A DNA stretch of 36,832 bases, taken from positions 1 through 36,832 of the forward strand of contig JABSPW010000016.1 of NCBI GenBank assembly GCA_013214285.1, given 5' to 3'. This DNA comes from Halioglobus sp. (GTDB lineage: Bacteria > Pseudomonadota > Gammaproteobacteria > Pseudomonadales > Halieaceae). The position numbers and the translations under genes are program-made. Positions 29,340 to 36,304 of the stretch are shown here, in pieces (the first letter of the stretch is position 1; every line of letters begins with the position of its first letter). The notes beneath the pieces were generated by a model. That model saw nothing but the letters and a program-made list of their open reading frames with translations, was not told where the DNA came from and searched no databases.

Positions 29340-32300
29340 GTGAAACGCATCATCTTGATCCTTCTGGGGGCAGTGGCCCTTGTCGGCCTTGCCGCCGCCT
29401 TAGGGGGCAACCGCCTGGTCGCAAACGCGCTGGACGCGCGCCTGGCTCCGTTGCTGACGCGCCAGCTGGGGCTGCCCGTCACAATCGCGCCTGTCGAGGC
29501 CTATGCACTATCGCTGCGCGCGAAGAGTGCCCGGCTGGTGATGGGCGATCCAGCAGACCCCGCGGTGGTCGCCACCCGCGTGGACGTGAGGCTGTCTTGG
29601 CCGGCGCTGCTCACCGGTACCGTGCGCATCGTATCCGCATCCGCCGATGACCTGCTGGTAAATCCTGGCCGCTGGCCAGATAGCAACAGCCCACCACCGG
29701 ACAACTACCGCTTTCTCGATCAATGGCTGCCAGCCGATCTGGCATTCAATACCGGGCGCTATGTGACAGGATCCGACGATGCTTACCCCGTGCAAGATCT
29801 CCACTGGCGGCGGCAACTGGTGGGTAGCAGCGTGCGCATCAACTGGCAGGAGCAACGGCAGGGCGGACTGGTAAAGCTGGAGGCAGAACTTGTTTCTCTG
29901 GAGGACCTACTCAACCTGAACGACCTTCAACTGTCCCTCACGGGCGCCATCGACGAGGTAGACACCTCGCGCTTCAAACTGGCCATAGACGTACGACCCG
30001 ATACGCAATACGCCTACACGGTGCAAGGCACGCTGAACGCCATCGACTCCACGTTGACCACCACGGCGACCGGCAGTCAACGCTGGAGCTGGCCCGACGC
30101 ATCACAGAGTAAGTACACCGATCTCAATCTCGGCAAACTGGTCACATTTTTCAACGTGTACAGCGCGCCCAATGACGACGAGACAACGGAGTCCTTCCTG
30201 GCCAGAACGCTGCCCGACCTGCACCTCGTCCAGCACAAGGGCTCACTCACGATCGACACGATTGAGCTGGCCGGGGAAATCGTTCGCAATGCCCAATTCG
30301 ACTTTGAGGTAGATAACCACGGCGTGCACATCGAGCCCATGAGCCTGGACGCACCCGAGGCTACCCTGCGAGCGGCACTGAAAATCGACAACCTGCCGAC
30401 CGGTTGGAATGTGTCGCTGGATGCCAAGCTGCACGCGCGCAAAGGCAACAGTATTGCTCAGGCCTTTGTCGGTAGCGAGTGGATCTGGGAAACCGGGAAC
30501 GCCAACGTAAAAGGCCACGGCAAGACCTGGGGTGGCTTGTTATATTCACTGCAGGGCCATGTCGCCGCTGACGGTCATCACCGCGGCAAGGTCAATACCC
30601 CGGTGACAGTAGAGGCCGTATTGGCGAGCAACCCGGGCCAATTTGACTTCGACCATCTGCAAGTCTCAGTCGGTGACGGGCATTTCCACGGCTCCGCCAA
30701 GCTCTCGGGTGAGGAGCAGCACACGCTGACTCTGGATCTCACTGGCAACACACTGCACATCAACTTCCTGTTCGATTCGGATGAGGGACAGCCCGGCCAC
30801 GGCGTTGCGATACCTGAGTATCTGAATGTTCTGCCAAGTGTCGACCTGGACTGGACCTTGAGCGTGACCGACTTACACGCACCGGGCCTGTCACTGGCCA
30901 AAGCACACGCGCGCCTAGAGCGCTATGAGGAATGGGGCAAATTGGTCGTCGGGGCCGTGGGCGTGACCGGCGGCACACTGGATATCGATTTCAGTGCCCG
31001 GCTTCCAGCGCACGAACTGAACCACTATGACCTGAAAGCGACCATACAAAACGTCGACCTGCCCGCCATGTTCCAGCAACCCAACGTCTTTCATAGCCGC
31101 AGTTCCGGCACCCTGCATTTCGTTGGTGACGGTGAGAACTTGACCGAATTGTTCAATAACCTCGAAGGCACTACCCACCTGACTGTAGAGGTGCGACCCG
31201 ATAACGACTGGCAACGTGCCGCACAAGACGATGAGAAACTGGCACTTGATGGCGCCGGCCGCTTCGTTATCGAGGGCACGGATATTGTCGGCATCAGCCT
31301 CAAAAATCTGGACATTGAATCCACGGAACAAGACCTCACGGGCACCCTGTCGATGGTTGGCACACGCAGCCCCTGGCTGATTGCCGATCTGCAGTCCAAG
31401 AAACTTGATGTCTACGGTCTGCTGGATTTGTTGCCAAAAAGCTCACAGGCAGCCGACCAGACCGATTTCCTGCAGTCCATGCGCAACCTTGGTGCAGCGC
31501 AGCTGTCACTCGAGGTCGATTCACTCACTTTGGGCGATGCACCCGTCAGCAGCTTTACGATGCATATTGAAACCCAGCAGGGCTTGATCAGACTGGAAGA
31601 CGTCGCCCTCCTCACCCAGGACAGCCAGGTTAAAGGCAAAGGGGAAGTCTCCTGGCGAGATACCGAGGCGACGCTTGATGCGGAGGCAACGCTGACCAAC
31701 GTCAACCTGGACCAATTTCTGCTCCGCAACCCAGAGTTGAAACCGGTGCCCGTAAATGGCAGCGTCCAGCTCAGCAGTCACGGCGAGACCCTGTCCGAAC
31801 TCGCCGCGAATTTCACCGGACACATTGATCTGGCCAGCAGTGATCGCATGCAGCCCTCTGGCGATCCCAGCCGGCAGTTACTGATGACCACGCACCGCTT
31901 GAAGCATGGTGTGCAGGCCGACGTAAAAACGCTGCGCCTGCTCGACAACTACCTTACGGGAACCGTGCGCTACACCCGCGGCGAAAAGCCGCTGCTGGAT
32001 ATCAATATTACCGATGGACATTTTTCTCTGGCACCCTGGGAAACCGACCGTATCGAGGAGGACGAGGAAACAACAAAGAAGGCGGCGCAACAGCAGGACG
32101 CAGCCAGCAGCGGCATTCACCGTCTTGCCGCAACCAGCGCCAAAGCCGTGGGCAGTGTGCTGCGCATGCCCTTTCACATGCTGTCGGGCAACGAAAATAC
32201 GTCAAAGGAGCGTCTATTCAGTGAAGACCCGTTGCCACTGGGCACTCTGCGCGCAATGGACCTTAACCTGAGAGTGCAAATGGAGCTCCTGGAAAGTTCT

Positions 32301-33152
32301 TTACTTGCACTGCACGATCTGAAGCTGAATGGCACGATGCACGATGGCGTCCTCGGCATCAAGGGTCAGACGGGCAACCTTAATGGCGGCACTGCAAAAG
32401 CGAACATCACATTTGATGCTAAAACGCCACTGCCCGAACTGGTGTTGCAAGCGGATTTCAATGACGTGCGCGGACTGACCAGCGATAATACCTACACGCG
32501 CAGCGGTTTTGTCTCATTCACCGCCCAGGGAGCCAGCACGGCAGCCCTCGCCGGGAGTTTAAACGGACTCATCTACCTGGATCTGGGGCCGGGACCCTTC
32601 GACTATCGCAATGCCGCAATCCTATCCTCCAGCATTGCATCGCAAGTGTTCAACACCTTGATTCCCGGCTCTACGCAACAGGTGCCGCAACTCGAATGCG
32701 GTATCACCGTAGGCGAATTCAAGGATGGCAAGGGTAAAACCCCGTATGGCTATGCCATACGCACGAACCAGGCCAATCTGCTGGGCCACCTGGATGTAAA
32801 CTTGCAGAAAGAGACGATGCAGCTGGACTTCGAATCCCGCTCCCGGGAAGGCGTAGGTCTTTCGGTGGGCAACGTCATCTCCAACTCTATCGAGGTACGC
32901 GGCAGCATCTTGGACCCTTACATTGTACCCCGCGCCACCAGCCTTGCCTGGCGTGGCTGGGCCGCCTTCATGACGGGCGGCCTGTCTTTGGTGGCGGAGA
33001 GCGTACTGAAACGTGCGCTGGCCAGCGAAAACCCCTGCCCCCCGATTCAGAAACTGATCCGGGAAGAGATGTGCCCGACTAATCCCATCGCGGCGTCCTC
33101 ACCGATGATGTGCCCAGAAGACCAGGTGGCGAAGCATGACAGACAGCGCTAA
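29340..33152 (+). CDS. Giant AsmA-like/DUF748-type envelope protein
   Basis: This 1270-residue protein has one N-terminal membrane helix (IILILLGAVALVGLAAALGGN) and otherwise a very long periplasmic beta-rich chain. AsmA-type hallmarks are the N-terminal DARLAPLLTRQLGLPVTI, repeated amphipathic strands of the kind seen in bridge-like lipid transporters, and a C-terminal domain ending in LDPYIVPRATSLAWRGWAAFMTGGLSLVAESVLKR. That domain is followed by a Cys pair (NPCPPI, EEMCPT). An acidic, probably disordered insert is at about 905-930 (RIEEDEETTKKAAQQQ). The start is GTG at 29340 with weak ribosome signal. Family members are linked to phospholipid transport between the membranes; a precise role here is inference. 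The gene lies between smpB and ssrA. Confidence 0.85.
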   Translation: MKRIILILLGAVALVGLAAALGGNRLVANALDARLAPLLTRQLGLPVTIAPVEAYALSLRAKSARLVMGDPADPAVVATRVDVRLSWPALLTGTVRIVSASADDLLVNPGRWPDSNSPPPDNYRFLDQWLPADLAFNTGRYVTGSDDAYPVQDLHWRRQLVGSSVRINWQEQRQGGLVKLEAELVSLEDLLNLNDLQLSLTGAIDEVDTSRFKLAIDVRPDTQYAYTVQGTLNAIDSTLTTTATGSQRWSWPDASQSKYTDLNLGKLVTFFNVYSAPNDDETTESFLARTLPDLHLVQHKGSLTIDTIELAGEIVRNAQFDFEVDNHGVHIEPMSLDAPEATLRAALKIDNLPTGWNVSLDAKLHARKGNSIAQAFVGSEWIWETGNANVKGHGKTWGGLLYSLQGHVAADGHHRGKVNTPVTVEAVLASNPGQFDFDHLQVSVGDGHFHGSAKLSGEEQHTLTLDLTGNTLHINFLFDSDEGQPGHGVAIPEYLNVLPSVDLDWTLSVTDLHAPGLSLAKAHARLERYEEWGKLVVGAVGVTGGTLDIDFSARLPAHELNHYDLKATIQNVDLPAMFQQPNVFHSRSSGTLHFVGDGENLTELFNNLEGTTHLTVEVRPDNDWQRAAQDDEKLALDGAGRFVIEGTDIVGISLKNLDIESTEQDLTGTLSMVGTRSPWLIADLQSKKLDVYGLLDLLPKSSQAADQTDFLQSMRNLGAAQLSLEVDSLTLGDAPVSSFTMHIETQQGLIRLEDVALLTQDSQVKGKGEVSWRDTEATLDAEATLTNVNLDQFLLRNPELKPVPVNGSVQLSSHGETLSELAANFTGHIDLASSDRMQPSGDPSRQLLMTTHRLKHGVQADVKTLRLLDNYLTGTVRYTRGEKPLLDINITDGHFSLAPWETDRIEEDEETTKKAAQQQDAASSGIHRLAATSAKAVGSVLRMPFHMLSGNENTSKERLFSEDPLPLGTLRAMDLNLRVQMELLESSLLALHDLKLNGTMHDGVLGIKGQTGNLNGGTAKANITFDAKTPLPELVLQADFNDVRGLTSDNTYTRSGFVSFTAQGASTAALAGSLNGLIYLDLGPGPFDYRNAAILSSSIASQVFNTLIPGSTQQVPQLECGITVGEFKDGKGKTPYGYAIRTNQANLLGHLDVNLQKETMQLDFESRSREGVGLSVGNVISNSIEVRGSILDPYIVPRATSLAWRGWAAFMTGGLSLVAESVLKRALASENPCPPIQKLIREEMCPTNPIAASSPMMCPEDQVAKHDRQR

Positions 33153-33240
33153 GCGGCGCGGCGCCGAGCACCCTGAAAGCCCAAATGACCCACTATTACC
33201 GATTCACAGCGAGCACCGCAGCCTCGCCGGTAAAGTGCGC

Positions 33241-33246
33241 TATACT
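33241..33246 (+). promoter_or_regulatory. Possible -10 box of ssrA
   Basis: TATACT lies 13 bases before the mature tmRNA 5' end, consistent with a transcript starting slightly upstream and trimmed by RNase P. A matching -35 is not evident 16-18 bases further upstream, so this is a weak call. Confidence 0.4.
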
Positions 33247-33354
33247 ATAACCTACTCATGGGGGCGATCTGGATTCGACGACGGATACAAACCCTTCAGG
33301 TGCATGCCGTGGTGGTAGCGAACCACGTTAATCCAAAGCTGCATTTTATTAGTT

Positions 33355-33393
33355 GCCAACGACGACAACTACGACATGGCTCTGGCTGCGTAA
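33355..33393 (+). other. tmRNA tag-peptide reading frame
   Basis: The resume codon GCC begins a frame encoding ANDDNYDMALAA followed by TAA. This fits the proteobacterial tag pattern AN-DDNY-x-x-ALAA; the ALAA end is the signal read by ClpXP and ClpAP. Confidence 0.95.
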
Positions 33394-33619
33394 GCAGAAA
33401 GAAAAATGTTTCCAGGTGCTTCGGCCCTGGCGGTCTTTAGCAAGGTTCCAGCCCCGCGCTACTGACTGTCATACAGAACTGGATCGCAACCGGGTAGGTC
33501 CTGGGCCAGGTTGTTAAACAATGACAGGAATCGCCAATCACGTCCTGCCCGTTGGGCTGTGTGCGGCTAAATTAATTAACGGGGTCTAAGCATGTAGAGC
33601 CGAAGGCAGCGGTCTGGCG

Positions 33620-33650
33620 GACGCGGGTTCAATTCCCGCCGCCTCCACCA
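33620..33650 (+). other. Presumed attachment site at the 3' end of ssrA
   Basis: Integrases of the P4 type commonly recombine into the 3' end of tRNA or tmRNA genes, keeping the gene intact. An integrase gene remnant starts 214 bases downstream and points away. No second copy of the T-arm/acceptor sequence occurs in the remaining 3.2 kb, so the other boundary is outside the window or lost. The exact crossover is unknown. Confidence 0.45.
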
Positions 33651-33685
33651 TAAACACTTCCAGCAAGATCCAATTAAGTCCATAA

Positions 33686-33709
33686 CGCCCTGTATATAGG
33701 GGCTTTTTT
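33686..33709 (+). terminator. Terminator-like hairpin after ssrA
   Basis: GCCC...GGGGC forms a short stem (with a possible T-G pair) around an AT-rich loop and is followed by six T. It is 37 bases past the tmRNA 3' end and probably ends the ssrA transcript. It lies on the far side of the presumed integration point, so it may have been supplied by the inserted element. Confidence 0.65.
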
Positions 33710-33863
33710 CGCTATGGTCCATCCAGAGACAGAGAGGTGCAGCAATATCCAGCGACATACCCCCATGGTGCTGGGGTATCTAAGGGGTAATTTCTGACTC
33801 TAGAAAGTAGATACCCGCATCTGGATTGAATGTTGCCCGCTGTTGATTCGATGGAGAAGACCA

Positions 33864-34450
33864 GTGCCCCTGACAGCTACCGGTGTAAAGCAAGCTAAGC
33901 CCAAGGACAAGCCATATAAGCTGGCAGACGGGGGTGGCCTGTATCTACTGGTTAATCCGAAAGGGGCCAAATATTGGCGATATAAGTACCGGTATGCAGG
34001 TAAAGAGAAAACGCTAGCCCTGGGCGTATACCCAGAAGTATCGCTAAAGGCCGCTCGCCAAAAACATCTAGCCGGGCGCGATCAACTATCGCAAGGAATC
34101 GACCCAGGAGAGCTACGCAAAGTTGAAAAGCTGACGCGCCACATCGCCAGCGCGGAGAGCTTCGAGGCAATAGCGCGAGAATGGTTCGCCACCAAGATGA
34201 GTGACAAATCGGAAAGCCATGCTAACCGCACCATACGCGCCCTGGAAAAAGATTTATTCCCCGCACTAGGCAGTCGCCCAATTGCGACCGTCACCGCCCT
34301 GAGTTATTAGCCGCTCTGCGTCGCATAGAATCTAGGGGCGCAATAGAAACCGCACACAGAGCCAAGCAAACTGCCGGACAGATATTCCGATACGCGGTAG
34401 CGACCGTACGAGCGGAACGTGACCCAAGCGGCGACTTGAAAGACGCGCTT
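33864..34450 (+). pseudogene. P4-type phage/island integrase, frameshifted and truncated
   Basis: The reading frame from the GTG at 33864 (GGAGA upstream) gives MPLTATGVKQAKPKDKPYKLADGGGLYLLV, the arm-binding domain of P4-like tyrosine integrases. The core-binding part follows (FEAIAREWFATKMSDKSESHANRTIRALEKDLFPALG). At 34297-34299 the frame breaks: homologous sequence PELLAALRRIESRGAIETAHRAKQTAGQIFRYAVATVRAERDPSGDLKDAL continues in the next frame, as expected if one C was lost from a run. Homology stops at about 34450, before the catalytic domain with its Arg, His and Tyr residues. The gene is therefore dead. A sequencing error could explain the frameshift but not the missing half. Confidence 0.9.
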
Positions 34451-34475
34451 TCCATGCAAAGCACCTGTCTTGTAC

Positions 34476-34495
34476 CTCGGGTTCCCAAACCCGAG
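34476..34495. repeat. Perfect 8-bp hairpin in the scar region
   Basis: CTCGGGTT (34476-34483) and AACCCGAG (34488-34495) flank a four-base loop, just past the point where integrase homology ends. Without a T-run it is not a clear terminator. It may belong to the end of a lost insertion sequence, since the IS-like repeats follow at once. Confidence 0.55.
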
Positions 34496-34511
34496 ATTGA
34501 ACAGAATGGGG

Positions 34512-34569
34512 TGGACAGTTTTCAACGCCAATCACCCCGATATCTGGACAGTTTTGCACGCCAACTCAC
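34512..34569. mobile_element. Two IS-end-like direct repeats (possible IS21-type terminus remnant)
   Basis: Two 25-base imperfect copies beginning TGGACAGTTTT and continuing with an ACGCCAA block occur at 34512-34536 and 34545-34569, spaced 33 bases apart. Spaced repeats of this kind occur at the ends of IS21-family elements, where they bind the transposase. No transposase gene remains. The second copy runs directly into the xylanase fragment, so it may mark where an element inserted or was deleted. The family assignment is tentative. Confidence 0.45.
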
Positions 34570-34840
34570 ACTCGACCTCGCGGCCCAGCGCTCCGATCCG
34601 CTCAAGCTGCGCCTGCAACCGGGCACCATCCGGGGATGCCAGGGCGAAGTACCCCTGCAAGCCTATACCATCCATGGGAACACCCCGATCCAGCAATCGT
34701 TCGGCGAGATCGAGCAGGCCATCAAACTTTGCATCGGAAAACTCGGTAAAGGTTTCGTTAAGGTAAAGAACGGCACTAGGGTCTGCCACACGAGCGGCAT
34801 GAAAGGCGATATCCAGATACGGCTCACCCAGCACGGCAAA
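34570..34840 (-). pseudogene. Internal fragment of a GH10 endo-1,4-beta-xylanase
   Basis: On the minus strand about 90 residues match the middle of family 10 glycoside hydrolases. They include VLGEPYLDIAFHAARVADPSAVLYLNE, then FDGLLDLAERLLDRGVPMDGIGLQGYF, with the diagnostic GVPxDGIGxQ. The acid/base glutamate region (WDVVNE) should lie upstream and the nucleophile glutamate region just downstream; both are missing. At the 3' side the frame runs into the IS-like repeat (residues ACKTVQISG). It is a non-functional relic, truncated on both sides. Confidence 0.75.
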
Positions 34841-34891
34841 GCACGTGCTTCGCCTCATTTTTTCTTGCTTTCATTCGCATTCCGGCTAGGA

Positions 34892-35083
34892 TCAACGCGA
34901 CAAGATTATGTTAATACGCCAATTTTTACACTCGATTCTCCAACGATGTTCATTGGACTCACCGGATTTTCTGGGAAAGATCGTTGCTGCTGTATCTACT
35001 CGGTCTGTATCAGAGTTCGCTGAAGCCATGGCGTTCCTAGCCGCGCGAAGCGTAACGGTGGCCACAATGGCGGATTGATTCAT
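34892..35083 (-). CDS. Possible 63-residue cassette ORF, unrecognised
   Basis: A frame starts with ATG at 35083, five bases after the R' end of the first attC-like site, exactly where a cassette gene would begin. The product (MNQSAIVATVTLRAARNAMA..., ending NWRINIILSR) has no domain I recognise, no signal peptide and no membrane segment. No attC follows it; the GH10 fragment begins within about 50 bases. It could be the truncated start of a cassette gene or a chance frame. Apart from this ORF the stretch 34841-35087 holds nothing I can support. Confidence 0.3.
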   Translation of the reverse strand: MNQSAIVATVTLRAARNAMASANSDTDRVDTAATIFPRKSGESNEHRWRIECKNWRINIILSR

Positions 35084-35087
35084 GGGC

Positions 35088-35202
35088 GCCTTAACACCCA
35101 GTTAAGCGGCGACGTAGCCGAGGATCAAAATGTGAGTCACATTTTGATCACAGGTGCTTCGTCAAAATGAGCAAAGCGAGTGACGTCAACTGCATGTTAG
35201 GC
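35088..35202 (-). other. attC-like recombination site 1 (115 bases)
   Basis: Read on the minus strand the site opens with R'' GCCTAAC (35196-35202), nine bases after the stop of the 121-residue gene. It closes with R' GTTAAGGC (35088-35095). Inner boxes pair as CAGTT with AACTG (part of CTTAACTGGG), the same layout as classical integron attC sites with an L'-box beginning CTTAACT. The long middle contains a perfect 27-base palindrome. R' departs from GTTRRRY at its last base. Confidence 0.65.
35123..35149. repeat. Perfect 13-bp palindrome inside attC-like site 1
   Basis: GATCAAAATGTGA and its exact reverse complement TCACATTTTGATC flank one central base. In single-stranded form the middle of the attC would fold as a tight terminal hairpin. 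A protein-binding site is also conceivable, since TGTGA-N-TCACA resembles a contracted CRP half-site pair, but the spacing is wrong for CRP. Confidence 0.8.
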
Positions 35203-35211
35203 GTCGTTGCT

Positions 35212-35577
35212 TTAATCATCTTTGTGCCCTTTAAATATGAACACGATCGTGGCGATAGTGCCTAGTATCCAAACAGCAACTCTAAGCACAACAATGGCGA
35301 GTACCAAATTGCTTTCAGAGGCCACCCCTAGCGGTTGGTTAAACTGCTCTGAAAACTGTATCGCACCGACGAGCATCAAGAACAAAAGCACCGATACAGC
35401 TGAATATAGAGTTGCAATTAAATACTGGAGCGATTTAGCAAGACGATGCCCTGCAAGATAAGAAGCAATAATTACCGCGAAAGTAATCGTCAACCAAAGT
35501 TCGAACTGCGTATTTACGCTACCAGTCACTACTTCATATAGCTGAATTAGTTCTTCGTTGTTTAGTTCTTCTCGCAT
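35212..35577 (-). CDS. Small three-helix membrane protein, cassette gene, function unknown
   Basis: This 121-residue protein is not recognised by family. An acidic cytosolic-looking start (MREELNNEELIQLYEVV) is followed by three hydrophobic segments at about 26-43, 50-75 and 89-115. The tail is short and charged (KGHKDD). There are no cysteines or obvious catalytic residues. The ATG lies about eight bases after the R' box of the next attC-like site, and the stop is nine bases before attC-like site 1. Such tight packing between recombination sites is typical of integron cassettes. The gene is more AT-rich than the core genome to the left, pointing to transfer. Confidence 0.75.
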   Translation of the reverse strand: MREELNNEELIQLYEVVTGSVNTQFELWLTITFAVIIASYLAGHRLAKSLQYLIATLYSAVSVLLFLMLVGAIQFSEQFNQPLGVASESNLVLAIVVLRVAVWILGTIATIVFIFKGHKDD

Positions 35578-35584
35578 GACGTAC

Positions 35585-35672
35585 GCCTAACGCTCACATA
35601 AACGGTGCGAGGTACGGGCGCCCGGCAACCGATAGGAAGCGAATTTGATGTATTTTTTATGTAATTTATTAC
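35585..35672 (-). other. attC-like recombination site 2, with a degenerate R'' box
   Basis: On the minus strand the R' side is clear: GTTAGGC at 35585-35591, preceded by TTTATGTGA. A matching L'' ACATAAA is present near 35656-35664, close after the stop of the 150-residue gene. However, the expected R'' (GCCTAAC) is not there; the sequence reads GTAATAA-like. The centre holds a near-palindrome around CGGGCGCCCG. Position and partial pairing support an attC, possibly decayed. Confidence 0.5.
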
Positions 35673-36124
35673 TACTTTGCTGATACATAACTACCCAATC
35701 CCCCACTAAATCCGCCTATAAGGCCTGTGACAATCGAATAGATTGGTATAAATAGAAAAGCTATCGCTGTTGTTGATGAAACATGCTCATTCGTATAGTA
35801 CGCGTGTTGAGCGGTCCACGATCCCCAGACAATCATAAACAAGATTCCAATCAAACCGCCCCAGGCTATACCAACCGTCATACTGCTTTCTTTTTTTACA
35901 TATGACTTAACTGCAAACCAGAGAATAAAGTATGGAATCGACCTAAATGCTGTAAGGAACGCATAGCCTCCAATACTAAAATGCTCAAAGGCGTCTATGT
36001 ACGCATCTTTTACGCTGTAATGACCAACAACTACTGCCAAGATCCACTGAATTATATTCTCATTGATAAAAAGAGCCGCAAGGATTAGCACATAGCAATA
36101 ATATTTCAATGAAAACACGCTCAT
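35672..36124 (-). CDS. Four-helix membrane protein, cassette gene, function unknown
   Basis: This 150-residue protein is unrecognised. Four hydrophobic segments are visible: YCYVLILAALFINENIIQWI, AFLTAFRSIPYFILWFAV, VGIAWGGLIGILFMIVWGSW and AFLFIPIYSIVTGLIGG. A glycine-rich end follows (GGFSGGLGSYVSAK). A cytosolic loop KSYVKKESS separates helices two and three. The ATG at 36124 lies ten bases from the R' box of attC-like site 3, and the stop abuts site 2. AT-rich composition sets it apart from the core genome. I cannot tell whether it works with the neighbouring three-helix protein. Confidence 0.75.
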   Translation of the reverse strand: MSVFSLKYYCYVLILAALFINENIIQWILAVVVGHYSVKDAYIDAFEHFSIGGYAFLTAFRSIPYFILWFAVKSYVKKESSMTVGIAWGGLIGILFMIVWGSWTAQHAYYTNEHVSSTTAIAFLFIPIYSIVTGLIGGFSGGLGSYVSAK

Positions 36125-36133
36125 TATAATTTC

Positions 36134-36220
36134 ACATAACGCCTGCCGCAGCGGCGCACGAACCGTGCAGCGGTTTGGGCGTGCGGCCCCATGGAGGCGA
36201 ACTGCCGGTTCTTGTTATGT
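36134..36220 (-). other. attC recombination site 3 (87 bases), complete
   Basis: On the minus strand R'' ACATAAC (36214-36220) and R' GTTATGT (36134-36140) are exact complements. Inside them L'' contains CCGGCAG and L' contains CTGCGG; these pair with a single unpaired G left over in L'', the extrahelical base that is a hallmark of integron attC sites. The middle also pairs (GCCGCACG with CGTGCGCC). This is the best-formed of the three sites and the strongest evidence for a cassette array. Confidence 0.78.
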
Positions 36221-36304
36221 GCTATACCGAACACCACTCTAATTTTGGAAAAGAGCAAGCTTTATCACCCCAAAGAAACCTGCGGCGAAGGATTGCCGGC
36301 ACGC

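Larger units (their letters stand above)
33260..33650 (+). ncRNA. ssrA: Transfer-messenger RNA (tmRNA, ssrA)
   Basis: tmRNA rescues stalled ribosomes and tags the unfinished protein for proteolysis. The tRNA-like ends are clear: the 5' end GGGGGCG pairs with CGCCTCC, followed by discriminator A and an encoded CCA at 33648-33650. The 5' domain reads GATCTGGATTCGACGACGG and the T arm GCGGGTTCAATTCCCGC. Total length is 391 bases, usual for a one-piece gammaproteobacterial tmRNA. The tag frame is at 33355-33393. The 3' end is next to a P4-type integrase gene remnant, matching the frequent use of ssrA as an integration target. Confidence 0.98.

Noticed and set aside
33576..33758. Minus-strand reading frame containing RRRELNPRPPDR
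   Set aside because: It is the antisense of the tmRNA 3' end; this peptide is a well-known false gene from tRNA-like T arms.
34436..35023. Plus-strand 195-codon open frame after the integrase
   Set aside because: It begins in the shifted integrase frame and then runs antisense through the GH10 fragment and scar; no homology along its length.
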